From positions 1 through 15,060 of the forward strand of contig UQWE01000021.1 of the NCBI GenBank assembly GCA_900544655.1: DNA of 15,060 nucleotides, in the 5' to 3' direction. The notes beneath the pieces were generated by a model. That model ran no database searches. It worked only from the letters and a program-made list of their open reading frames with translations, and was not told the DNA's origin. Source of the stretch: an uncultured Coriobacteriaceae bacterium (lineage in GTDB: Bacteria; Actinomycetota; Coriobacteriia; Coriobacteriales; Atopobiaceae). The translations under genes and the position numbers were made by a program. Position 1 is the first letter of the stretch; every line of letters begins with the position of its first letter. Of the stretch, positions 1 through 7,250 are shown in pieces.

Positions 1-60
1 CATAGCGGGTGGTTTAGAGCTGGCCGCTGCGCGCCCAGCAGACTAAAGCCTTGAAGCAAA

Positions 61-91
61 GCGGTGGCCGGCTAAAGCGCGCAGCCACCGC
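61..91 (-). terminator. Candidate hairpin terminator downstream of prfC
   Basis: A perfect 8-bp inverted repeat, GCGGTGGC (61-68) and GCCACCGC (84-91), encloses a 15-nt loop. Read on the minus strand it is followed by TTTGCTTC (60 down to 53), a short T-rich tract. It lies about 150 bases beyond the prfC stop. The large loop and broken T-run make it a modest candidate. The rest of 1-238 contains another small palindrome (GCCCGC-TTGC-GCGGGC, 117-132) but no gene I can support. Confidence 0.35.
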
Positions 92-238
92 CTCATCGGA
101 AATCAACGTCGCACCGGCCCGCTTGCGCGGGCGATTCGCGCCGGGCCCTCGCTCCGCGCCACCCCAGGCTCGCCCCCATCGAGCGGTGCCCAGTTCAAGG
201 CGAGCACGCAGGGCAGTGCCCTTGGCAACTCCGCCGAG

Positions 239-1852
239 CTAGAACGTAACGTTGCCAAACTCATTGAGCGTGAGGCCCTCGTTGTGGTCCACGGCATAGT
301 CAAGGTTCCACTGGCTCGTGAAGAGCAGCAGCTTGCCCCCGCGCATGTCCTCGACGCGGCAGGTGTCGCGCGTGAGGTTGAGGGCGCGGACGGCCTTCTC
401 GTCCATATCGCCATCAATCCAGCGAAGCATCTGATACGGAAGGGCCTGACGATAGACCTCGACGTGATACTCGCTCTTGAGGCGCTGCTCGAGGACCTCG
501 AACTGCAGCACGCCCACAACGCCGACGATGACGCTCTCCATGCCGGCGCCAAGCTCGCGGAAGATCTGGATAGCGCCCTCCTGGGCGAGCTCCTCCATGC
601 CCTTCACGAACTGCTTGCGCTTGAGAGTGTCGACCTGCGAAATGCGCGCGAAGTGCTCGGGCGAGAAGGTGGGGATGCCGGAGAAGCGCACGGGAGGCTT
701 ACCGGTGCACACCGTGTCGCCAATGGAGAAGATGCCCGGGTCAAACAGTCCGACGATATCGCCGGCATAGGCCTCGTCCACGATGGCACGGTCATCGGCC
801 ATCATCGACGTACCCGTGGCGAGCTTGAGCGAGCGCTCGCCCTGCACGTGGTAGGCGGTCATGCCGCGCTCGAACTTACCCGAGCAAATGCGCACGAAGG
901 CGATACGGTCGCGGTGGTTCTTGTCCATGTTCGCCTGGATCTTGAACACGAAACCGCTGAAGTCATCACGCGTGGGAGGCACGGGCTCGCCCGTAAGGCA
1001 ATCCGTATAGGCACGCGGAGCCGAGGTAAGGCGCAGGAATTCCTTAAGGAACGGCTCGACGCCAAAGTTGGTGAGGGCAGAGCCAAAGAACGCAGGCGAC
1101 AGCTTGCCACAAGCGACGGCATCGAGATCAAGCTCGTCACCGGCGCCGTCGAGGAGCTCGATGTCATCCATCAGAGCACGATGGTTCTCATCGCCAATCA
1201 GCTCGTCCATGGAGGGATCGCCGAGCTCGGCCTCGATCTCTGCGACCTTCTTGGTGGCGTTGGCGCGGCCCTCGCCCTCAAAGGCGATGACGTGACGGGT
1301 CTGGCGATCGAAGACGCCGCGGAAGTTGCGGCCACTACCGATGGGCCAGTTCATGGGATACGTGTTGATGCCGAGAACGTTCTCGATCTCCTCCATGAGC
1401 TCAAAGGGATCGCGCGCGTCATGGTCGAGCTTGTTGACGAAGGTGAAAATGGGGATGTGCCGCAGCGTGCAGACCTTGAACAACTTCTTGGTCTGGGCCT
1501 CGACGCCCTTCGCGCCGTCGATGACCATGACCGCAGCGTCTGCCGCCATGAGGGTTCGATAGGTGTCCTCGGAGAAGTCCTGGTGGCCAGGGGTGTCGAG
1601 GATGTTGACGCAGTGGCCCTCATAGGTGAACTGGAGCACCGAAGAGGTGACGGAAATGCCGCGTTCCTTCTCGATGTCCATCCAGTCGGAGACCGCGTGC
1701 TTCGAACTGCTCTTGCCCTTGACCGAACCGGCGGTCTGAATGCTGCCGGTGTACAGGAGGAGCTTCTCGGTAAGGGTGGTCTTGCCGGCGTCCGGGTGCG
1801 AGATGATCGCGAACGTGCGGCGCGAGGAAATCTGGTCTTCAAGGAAAGACAT
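239..1852 (-). CDS. prfC: Peptide chain release factor 3 (RF3), translational GTPase
   Basis: RF3 is a cytosolic GTPase that removes RF1 and RF2 from the ribosome after peptide release. The 537-residue product matches the usual RF3 length (about 530). Visible GTPase motifs are the P-loop SHPDAGKTT (residues 18-26), the switch I region after DWMDIEKERGISVTSS (about 56-71), G3 DTPGH (86-90) and G4 NKLD (140-143). The P-loop followed by the SDWMDIEKERGISV stretch is the RF3 form rather than EF-G. The ATG start has an upstream GAAGGA (reverse complement of 1861-1866) with 8-nt spacing. The stop is TAG. It is a single gene with 189 bases to its upstream neighbour on the same strand. It is intact, and I see no other plausible family assignment. 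Confidence 0.97.
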   Translation of the reverse strand: MSFLEDQISSRRTFAIISHPDAGKTTLTEKLLLYTGSIQTAGSVKGKSSSKHAVSDWMDIEKERGISVTSSVLQFTYEGHCVNILDTPGHQDFSEDTYRTLMAADAAVMVIDGAKGVEAQTKKLFKVCTLRHIPIFTFVNKLDHDARDPFELMEEIENVLGINTYPMNWPIGSGRNFRGVFDRQTRHVIAFEGEGRANATKKVAEIEAELGDPSMDELIGDENHRALMDDIELLDGAGDELDLDAVACGKLSPAFFGSALTNFGVEPFLKEFLRLTSAPRAYTDCLTGEPVPPTRDDFSGFVFKIQANMDKNHRDRIAFVRICSGKFERGMTAYHVQGERSLKLATGTSMMADDRAIVDEAYAGDIVGLFDPGIFSIGDTVCTGKPPVRFSGIPTFSPEHFARISQVDTLKRKQFVKGMEELAQEGAIQIFRELGAGMESVIVGVVGVLQFEVLEQRLKSEYHVEVYRQALPYQMLRWIDGDMDEKAVRALNLTRDTCRVEDMRGGKLLLFTSQWNLDYAVDHNEGLTLNEFGNVTF

Positions 1853-1888
1853 GCAATTGTTCCTTCATCGTGCGGTTTTGACTCGAAC

Positions 1889-1894
1889 ATTGTA
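1889..1894 (-). promoter_or_regulatory. Possible -10 element for prfC
   Basis: TACAAT on the minus strand, a 5/6 match to the -10 consensus, lies 37 bases upstream of the prfC start codon. No convincing TTGACA-like -35 is seen at 16-18 bases. The rest of the intergenic stretch 1895-2041 shows nothing I can name. Confidence 0.3.
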
Positions 1895-2041
1895 GCGAGA
1901 AGCAGGGATAACGGCGTGCCGAATGCCGCGCGGCACCCGCAACGCGCCCGTTCGCCCCAGTATCTTCACGTGAGGCGAATCGGCTCGTCAGGCAAGTGCG
2001 GTTATCACCCCATCAGGCGAACGGGACATCTTCCTCAAATG

Positions 2042-2710
2042 CTATTCCTCGCCAGCGTTCGCCCCGGCGGCACGACGGGCGTAATCGAGATAGCCGGACA
2101 CGCTGTAGTGGTCCGCCCCATCGCTGGCGTGATTGCCCGAGCCGCCAACAACCCCCAGGTAGCCACCGTCGACCTGACCACCATCAGAGTTGACCACAAG
2201 AGCATACCAGTGGCCAAACTCATGCTTGGGCTTACGAAGCTGGCAGGCAAGCGTCAGCTTCGTGTCGCCCTCCTGGCGATAGAAGGCGCCGGCGCGACGA
2301 AGGGTCTCGAGGCGCTCTCCGTCCATCCAGAAGCACATGAACGGGGTCTCGAACGCATCCGTGAGGGTGCCCGCCCTGCTGTTGTACACATAGCAAAAGA
2401 GCGCGCGTTCACGTCCTTGAGCAAGCAGATCAACCTCGGACTCCTTGAGCTTGAACGTCACCGTGGTGATGGCTCCGTGCTGGCCCTCCACCTCGCAGAC
2501 GTCCGTGACGGCGGTCTTGACCTGGAAGAAGAACGTTTCCGGCTCCACACCAGGATGCTCAAGCTGCTGCTTGAGGTTAAGGGAGACGACGTCGATGCCC
2601 ATGTCCGCCGGGGGGCGCAGCGCATCGAGACCATTGCGATAGAGCGAGCTCATCAGCTGGTACTCGCCGGTATAGCCGTTATAGAGAAGGTCAAAGAAGT
2701 CTGACGACAC
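2042..2710 (-). CDS. DUF4365-like protein with PD-(D/E)XK-type residue pattern
   Basis: The 222-residue protein has no signal peptide or membrane segment. Its N-terminal third resembles DUF4365: GE at residues 15-16, GID at 38-40, then FFQVKT at 61-66. The ordered E16 / D40 / Q63-x-K65 pattern is how PD-(D/E)XK nuclease-fold proteins arrange their metal-binding and catalytic residues, so a nucleic-acid-binding or nuclease-like role is possible. The C-terminal half (about 100-222) is not recognised. The start is GTG, chosen because CGGAGGA sits 6-7 nt upstream (reverse complement near 2717-2723). The stop is TAG. It is a stand-alone gene upstream of prfC with no restriction-modification or toxin partner beside it. 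The family call is moderate. Biochemical activity is inference. Confidence 0.65.
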   Translation of the reverse strand: MSSDFFDLLYNGYTGEYQLMSSLYRNGLDALRPPADMGIDVVSLNLKQQLEHPGVEPETFFFQVKTAVTDVCEVEGQHGAITTVTFKLKESEVDLLAQGRERALFCYVYNSRAGTLTDAFETPFMCFWMDGERLETLRRAGAFYRQEGDTKLTLACQLRKPKHEFGHWYALVVNSDGGQVDGGYLGVVGGSGNHASDGADHYSVSGYLDYARRAAGANAGEE

Positions 2711-2762
2711 GATAATTCCTCCGGTTATTCAAGAAACGGAATCAATACGGTGCTGGCGCGCC

Positions 2763-2870
2763 AGCATGACGACGGGACGATTCGGGACCCACGGTGAATG
2801 CGCATCAGCATAGCGACGGGACGATTCGGGGCCACGGTGCTTGCGCATCAGCACGGCGGCGCGACTCGGA
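2763..2870. repeat. Imperfect tandem repeat, 43-44 bp unit, about 2.5 copies
   Basis: Unit 1 (2763-2806) and unit 2 (2807-2849) share GACGGGACGATTCGGG, CCACGGTG and TGCGCATC in the same order. A degraded third copy begins at 2850 (AGCACGGCGGCGCGACTCGG). The copies fill most of the space between the GNAT gene and the DUF4365-like gene, upstream of the latter on its coding strand. No coding function is apparent. Confidence 0.75.
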
Positions 2871-2910
2871 GCCGGCGACGCGGCGGCGCAGCTGCCAACC
2901 AAACCCGCAG

Positions 2911-3387
2911 CTACAGGTCTTTGATAAAAAAGTGGTCCATCGCAACGTGCCCGGGACTGACCGGATCGATAGCGCGATAGCCAAGCTTCTCGTAAAGGTT
3001 GATCGCCGCCTTAAGCTTCGAATGGGTCTCGAGATACAGAGACCTGTAGCCTAGCTCACGGGCGGCCTCTTCAACCAGCCCAACGAGGCGCGTACCCAAA
3101 CCATGGCCCTTTGCCTCGTCTGCCAGATAAAGCTTCTGCAACTCAGCCGTGCCCTCGAGGGGCAAGAACTCGGCCAGACCACAGCCGCCGAGCACACGCC
3201 CGTCGCCATCAACGGCAACGTAGTAACGGCGGCGCGCAGGGTCTTCGTCGTAGAAGCCGCTCAGGTGCATGATCTCGGGGTCGAGGAAGGCGGTACCCGG
3301 AATGTCGAGCCCGACCGCCGCGAGGTTGTCGCGCGCGATGGTGCCCATCGCCTCGTCGTCATCCGCGGTTATGGGTCTGATCGTCAT
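2911..3387 (-). CDS. GNAT family N-acetyltransferase
   Basis: A single-domain Gcn5-related acetyltransferase of 158 residues, expected to move an acetyl group from acetyl-CoA to an amine. The substrate cannot be read from sequence. The N-terminus MTIRPITADDDEAM is typical of the family. The central strand LQKLYLADEAKGHGLGTRLV (83-102) holds the acetyl-CoA pyrophosphate loop in the form KGHGLGT. The C-terminal AAINLYEKLGYRAI (127-140) is the usual last helix and strand. I chose ATG at 3387. In-frame GTG (3396) and TTG (3411) starts lie upstream, and GGAGG (complement of 3401-3405) could serve any of them imperfectly. The stop is TAG. It is transcribed alone, divergent from the DUF389 gene. Confidence 0.88.
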   Translation of the reverse strand: MTIRPITADDDEAMGTIARDNLAAVGLDIPGTAFLDPEIMHLSGFYDEDPARRRYYVAVDGDGRVLGGCGLAEFLPLEGTAELQKLYLADEAKGHGLGTRLVGLVEEAARELGYRSLYLETHSKLKAAINLYEKLGYRAIDPVSPGHVAMDHFFIKDL

Positions 3388-3435
3388 GCCACCCACAAAG
3401 CCTCCTAGCAACCAGATTCACTTAGGAACTGATGG

Positions 3436-3467
3436 TAGCCAATACGTAACGATCGTTCATAGCCAAT
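3436..3467. promoter_or_regulatory. Direct repeat flanking a palindrome, possible operator
   Basis: TAGCCAAT occurs at 3436-3443 and 3460-3467, bracketing the perfect palindrome AACGATCGTT (3448-3457). The site sits in the divergent space between the GNAT gene and the DUF389 gene, where a regulator could act on either. Function is inferred from position and symmetry only. Confidence 0.3.
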
Positions 3468-3539
3468 GAGTTAGGCACCGCTAGCACGGTTCCGGCGTCC
3501 ACTGCCGCGCGGCTCCGGCAAGTGCCACCTTGTCACCCA

Positions 3540-3569
3540 TTGCGCCCGGCGTTACCGTGACCCTTATAT
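3540..3569 (+). promoter_or_regulatory. Possible promoter of the DUF389 gene
   Basis: TTGCGC (3540-3545) and TTATAT (3564-3569) are 18 bases apart and resemble -35 and -10 elements. If used, transcription would begin near 3576, which would exclude the in-frame ATGs at 3568 and 3574 and support the start at 3625. Confidence 0.3.
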
Positions 3570-3614
3570 GGGAATGCCCATGGAAGGCTCTCCCCTTAGA
3601 ACCCGAATTCGACC

Positions 3615-3618
3615 GAGG
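3615..3618 (+). promoter_or_regulatory. Ribosome binding site fixing the DUF389 start
   Basis: GAGG lies 6 bases before the ATG at 3625. The earlier in-frame ATGs (3568, 3574, 3580) lack a comparable site, so the shorter reading is preferred. Confidence 0.5.
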
Positions 3619-3624
3619 CAGCGC

Positions 3625-4740
3625 ATGGAACCCGAGCAACAGCCACGCAGCGACGAGATCCGCGAGCTCCTTATCGAGCTTCGCACCCATCTGGTCAGCT
3701 TCCTCAAGCAAACGTTTAACATCCGCGAGGGCCGCGCGCCCTATGCCGTCATCCGCAAGCGCTTCGTGAATGGTGCCCGCCTTGATGGCACGCATCTCTG
3801 CATCCTCATCGTCGCCATGCTCATAGCTTGCATCGGTCTCGACACCGACTCGGACATAGCCATCGTCGGTGCCATGCTCATCTGCCCGCTCATGGGGTCC
3901 GTACTCGCCATGGCCTATGGCATCGCCACGCTTGACCGCCGTCTCACGATCGAGGCAGTCCTCGGCCTCGCCGTGCAGATGGCACTCTGCCTCGTAACCT
4001 CCACCATCTATTTCAGGCTCTCGCCCATCGCCTCCACAACTGCCGCCCTGGTCGACAACTCGACGCCCACCATCTGGGACCTCGCCGTAGCACTCGCAGG
4101 CGGCTTCGCCGGTGGCCTCGGCAACTCGAGAAACCAGGAGCCTGCGACCCTCATCTCGGGCGTTGCCGTGGCAACAGCTCTCATGCCGCCGCTTTGCGCC
4201 GCCGGCTACGGCATTGCCATGGTTGACATCTCGTTCTTCCTCGCGGCGCTCTATGAGTTCGGCGTCAACGTCATCTTCATCGCCCTCGCTGCCGAGGCCG
4301 TGCTCCTCGCCCTGCGCGCCCCGCTCCATCGCGACCTCAACGACGACGGCGTCATCGACCCCGAGGAAGCCTGGGTCTCAGATATCCTCTCGCGCAAGGT
4401 CCGCCGCTACGTGGTCCTGGGCACCATCATCTTCGCCATCCCCTGCGTCATATTCACGGCGGGCTCGATTGAATCGGCGAGCAAGGGCATCGAGGACGGC
4501 TACGGCGTCATGGAAACGACGCGCGAGCTCAAGGCCATTCTCCCGGGCTTCGAGAGCTACTCGGTCGGCGTAGACGTCTCATCCGACGACATGGCAAACC
4601 CGCAGGTCACGCGTGAGACCGTCGCCCATGTAGTCACGGACGGCTCCCTTGACGAACGCTCTCGCGAGACCACCGAGAGGCTCATCCGCCTCAACGTGCC
4701 CCAACTCGACCGCGTGGAATTCACCACGCAAGCGGAGTGA
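3625..4740 (+). CDS. DUF389 family integral membrane protein with EF-hand-like loop
   Basis: The 371-residue product has the DUF389 core: GAMLICPLMGSVLAMAYGIA (about 82-101), a short segment ending IYFRLSP (128-134), then GVAVATALMPPLCAAGYGIA (179-198). I see about six hydrophobic segments, near residues 58-71, 78-100, 110-130, 152-165, 176-228 and 263-280. A charged N-terminus precedes them and a soluble C-terminal tail (about 285-371) follows. The biochemical role of DUF389 proteins is not established. Between the fifth and last membrane segments, residues 237-248 (DLNDDGVIDPEE) fit a canonical EF-hand calcium loop. Its start is set by GAGG at 3615-3618. The stop is TGA. It is monocistronic: brnQ follows after 205 bases with its own promoter-like elements. 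Confidence 0.85.
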   Translation: MEPEQQPRSDEIRELLIELRTHLVSFLKQTFNIREGRAPYAVIRKRFVNGARLDGTHLCILIVAMLIACIGLDTDSDIAIVGAMLICPLMGSVLAMAYGIATLDRRLTIEAVLGLAVQMALCLVTSTIYFRLSPIASTTAALVDNSTPTIWDLAVALAGGFAGGLGNSRNQEPATLISGVAVATALMPPLCAAGYGIAMVDISFFLAALYEFGVNVIFIALAAEAVLLALRAPLHRDLNDDGVIDPEEAWVSDILSRKVRRYVVLGTIIFAIPCVIFTAGSIESASKGIEDGYGVMETTRELKAILPGFESYSVGVDVSSDDMANPQVTRETVAHVVTDGSLDERSRETTERLIRLNVPQLDRVEFTTQAE

Positions 4741-4901
4741 CCCGAGCACATCGGTCTGCGGCAGCCCAACGCCCGTCGCAAACCACCCAGATGCGCGCGT
4801 CGTCGGACAACCGCCCGGATATGCGCGCCAGCAAGTAGCCACCCACCGGAAAGAGCCCTGTGATCCAATTTGAGAATCAGACTCTCGAATATTCAAGCGC
4901 T

Positions 4902-4910
4902 TGCTAAAAT
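4902..4910 (+). promoter_or_regulatory. Extended -10 promoter element of brnQ
   Basis: TGCTAAAAT is an extended -10 (TGn plus TAAAAT), 35 bases before the brnQ start. No good -35 is present, as is common with extended -10 promoters. The local sequence 4862-4920 is much more AT-rich than its surroundings. The preceding stretch 4741-4860 shows nothing I can identify. Confidence 0.45.
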
Positions 4911-4945
4911 GATGCAATTCTAGCGCCGGCCTCATTGGAGCCATC

Positions 4946-6319
4946 ATGGATAGGACCCAGACGAACACTGCCCTTACGCCCCGACAGTCGCTCGCCGTGG
5001 GCATTACCCTCTTCTCGATGTTCTTCGGCGCCGGCAACCTCATTCTGCCTTCGCCGCTGGCCCTCAAAGCGGGAACCAATTGCGTTCCCGCCATGATCGG
5101 ATTCCTCATCGCGGGCATCGGGCTGCCCGTCCTTGGCATCGTAGCCGTGGCACTCGCGGGCACCGCCCGCGAGCTCGCCGATCGCGTCCACCCCATCTTC
5201 TCGAAGGTCTTCGTCGCCGCGATCTACCTCTCGATCGGCCCGTGCCTGGCCATCCCCCGCACCAGCTCGACCGCGTTCGAGATGCTTATCCCCCTGATCC
5301 CAGAGGGCGTCTCCGTCGATACCACGCGTCTCGTCTTCTCCATCGCGTTCTTTGCCGTCGCCTTCGGACTCGCCATGCATCCCGGCGCGCTCACGAAGCT
5401 GCTCGGCCGTATCACCGGCCCCGCGCTCATCGTCCTGCTCGTGATGGTCGTGGGATCCACGCTCATCGCCCCGGCCGGCACCGCCCAGGCGCCGCAGCCG
5501 CCCTATGACAACGTTGCGCCCATCCAGGGTTTCCTCGCGGGCTACCAGACGATGGACTTGCTCGCGTCCCTCACCTTCGGCATCATCATCGCCGAGAACA
5601 TCCAGGCCCTCGGCGTCACCGATTCGCACGGCATCATGCGCGAGGTCTCCCGCGCCGGCGTGGTCGCGGGCGCGCTCATGGCCCTCGTCTACTGCGGCCT
5701 TGCCTTCGTGGGCGTGACCTTCGGCTCCGTCATGCCCGACGCCACCAACGGCGCCGTCATTCTCACCGCCGCCGCCACGCTGCACTTTGGCTTTGCCGGC
5801 ACCGTGATCATCGCCGCCATCTACCTGCTTGCCTGCCTCAACGTGTGCATTGGCCTCATCAGCTGCTGCGGCACCTACTTCTGCGAGTATTTCACCGGAT
5901 CCGCGAGCACCGGTGTCGACGAGAACGGCAAGCAGGCTAACCCGACCTATCGCATCTGGGCCGCCGGCTTCGCCATCTTCTCCTGCTTCGTCTCGAACTT
6001 TGGCCTCGATGCCATCCTGACGTTCTCCGTACCGCTGCTGAACGCCCTCTATCCCGTTTCGATCTTGCTCGTCCTCATGGGTATGGCGCACCGCGCGTGC
6101 GATCGCTTCCCGCTCGTTTGGCCATGGGCCATCGGCGTGACAACCGTCGCGAGCGTCGTCACGTCCATCCGCGACGCTTTCTTCAAGGGTGCACCGTTAG
6201 TTCTCGACTCTCTGCCGCTCGCAGACATCGGCCTCGGCTGGATCCTGCCCGCCGCATGCGCCGCCGTCATTGGCATCGTCATCTCCATGGTTAAAAACGG
6301 GGCGACCGAGAAGAACTAG
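4946..6319 (+). CDS. brnQ: Branched-chain amino acid carrier (LIVCS/BrnQ family)
   Basis: BrnQ carriers bring leucine, isoleucine and valine across the cytoplasmic membrane with a cation. The 457-residue protein is close to the E. coli BrnQ length (about 440) and shows roughly twelve hydrophobic segments from residue 15 to the C-terminus. The diagnostic start is LFSMFFGAGNLILPSPLALKAG, written here as FSMFFGAGNLILP at 23-35. Another family stretch is the GPCLAIPRTSSTAFEM region (about 97-112). The ATG start follows GGAG (4937-4940) with 5-nt spacing. The stop is TAG. It appears monocistronic, 166 bases ahead of the flavoprotein gene. Specificity among leucine, isoleucine and valine cannot be told from sequence. 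Confidence 0.95.
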   Translation: MDRTQTNTALTPRQSLAVGITLFSMFFGAGNLILPSPLALKAGTNCVPAMIGFLIAGIGLPVLGIVAVALAGTARELADRVHPIFSKVFVAAIYLSIGPCLAIPRTSSTAFEMLIPLIPEGVSVDTTRLVFSIAFFAVAFGLAMHPGALTKLLGRITGPALIVLLVMVVGSTLIAPAGTAQAPQPPYDNVAPIQGFLAGYQTMDLLASLTFGIIIAENIQALGVTDSHGIMREVSRAGVVAGALMALVYCGLAFVGVTFGSVMPDATNGAVILTAAATLHFGFAGTVIIAAIYLLACLNVCIGLISCCGTYFCEYFTGSASTGVDENGKQANPTYRIWAAGFAIFSCFVSNFGLDAILTFSVPLLNALYPVSILLVLMGMAHRACDRFPLVWPWAIGVTTVASVVTSIRDAFFKGAPLVLDSLPLADIGLGWILPAACAAVIGIVISMVKNGATEKN

Positions 6320-6485
6320 CGGGCGCGGCATCGCAGCCCTGAGCGCCATTGCAAGTGGTCAAAGAAGCAAAGCCCGGATCCCTCGAGCAAGGCGCCATCG
6401 GCCCTCACTGGCGTCAACGCCGACGAGCTCGCTCCGCTGCTGTAGCATGGCAGCGTAAGGGTTTACTTCCTAGGAGGAGTCCGAG

Positions 6486-7112
6486 ATGAAGGTTCTTCTT
6501 GTCAACGGAAGCTCGCGCAAAGACGGCAACACCGCAACAGCCCTCGCGGAGGTTGCTCGCACGCTCGAGGCGGAGGGTCTAGAGACCGAGACGCTATGGC
6601 TCGGCACCAAGCCCGTCAACGACTGCATTGCCTGCGGCAAGTGCTCCGAGCTCGACAATCGTTGCGTGTTCGATAACGACGTCGTAAACGAGCTGATCGA
6701 GAAGGCCGAGGGGTCAGACGCCTTCGTCTTTGGCACGCCCGTCTATTATGCGCATCCTTCGGGCCGCATCCTGTGCGCCCTCGACCGCGCCTTCTATGCG
6801 GGCAAGGACGCCTTCTGCCACAAGCCCGGAGCCGCCATCGCCGTCGCCCGCCGCGGCGGCACCACCGCGTCGTTCGACGTGCTCAACAAGTACTTCACCA
6901 TCAACCAGATGCCGGTCGTGGCCTCCACGTACTGGAACAACGTCCATGGGTGCACGCCCGGCGAGGCCGTCCAGGACGAGGAAGGTCTGCGCACCATGCG
7001 CAACCTCGCCCACAACATGGCCTGGATCCTGCGCTGCATAGAGGCGGGCAAGGCAGCTGGCATCGAAGCTCCAGATGCCGAGCGTGGCCCCTCCACTAAC
7101 TTCATCCGCTAG
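6486..7112 (+). CDS. NAD(P)H-dependent FMN reductase / iron-sulfur flavoprotein-like
   Basis: A flavodoxin-fold oxidoreductase of 208 residues. The FMN phosphate loop is NGSSRKDGNT (7-16), and TPVYYAHPSGRILCALDR (84-101) is the second FMN contact region seen in this family. CIACGKCSELDNRC (47-60) gives the spacing Cx2Cx2Cx6C, the compact cysteine motif that binds a 4Fe-4S cluster in iron-sulfur flavoproteins. Electron transfer from NAD(P)H or ferredoxin to a small molecule is the likely role. The substrate is unknown. A strong AGGAGGAG (6472-6479) lies 6 bases before ATG, suggesting good expression. The stop is TAG, and a hairpin terminator follows at 7181. No partner gene shares the transcript. 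Confidence 0.88.
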   Translation: MKVLLVNGSSRKDGNTATALAEVARTLEAEGLETETLWLGTKPVNDCIACGKCSELDNRCVFDNDVVNELIEKAEGSDAFVFGTPVYYAHPSGRILCALDRAFYAGKDAFCHKPGAAIAVARRGGTTASFDVLNKYFTINQMPVVASTYWNNVHGCTPGEAVQDEEGLRTMRNLAHNMAWILRCIEAGKAAGIEAPDAERGPSTNFIR

Positions 7113-7180
7113 GCGGTTCGCGCACCGGACGAGCCAGTCGCCGGACGTGCCATCCGCTAGACAAATTCCCATCAGACAGA

Positions 7181-7214
7181 CGAAAGAGGGGGTGCCCGGG
7201 CATCCCCTCTTTCG
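7181..7214. terminator. Strong bidirectional hairpin terminator
   Basis: A perfect 11-bp stem, CGAAAGAGGGG (7181-7191) with CCCCTCTTTCG (7204-7214), encloses GTGCCCGGGCAT, which can itself extend the pairing. The A-run at the left foot and T-run at the right foot give the hairpin terminator character on either strand. It lies between two convergent genes, the flavoprotein gene (+) and the HsmA-like gene (-), so it probably ends both transcripts. Confidence 0.8.
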
Positions 7215-7250
7215 TTAGGCCGCTAGGCCATATCGTCATGAGTGCCAACC

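Noticed and set aside
1..238. Small + strand open frame at 51-242 and a leftover frame at the left edge
   Set aside because: Arg/Ala/Pro-rich, no ribosome site or similarity, consistent with GC-rich noncoding DNA.
284..2704. Long + strand open frame (806 codons) antisense to prfC and the DUF4365-like gene
   Set aside because: It mirrors two well-supported minus-strand genes and has no recognisable domain or ribosome site. Long antisense frames are expected at this GC content.
3481..4329. 282-codon minus-strand frame over the DUF389 gene
   Set aside because: Charged shadow of membrane segments. The + strand reading has family motifs.
4904..6091. 395-codon minus-strand frame over brnQ
   Set aside because: Composition is charged and repetitive (Gly, Glu, Asp, Arg), typical of the shadow of a hydrophobic membrane protein.
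6380..6445. Short + strand stretch reading ALTGVNADELAPLL before TAG, upstream of the flavoprotein gene
   Set aside because: It has good third-position GC over about 17 codons but is too short, with no start or ribosome site and no recognisable family, to call a gene or remnant.
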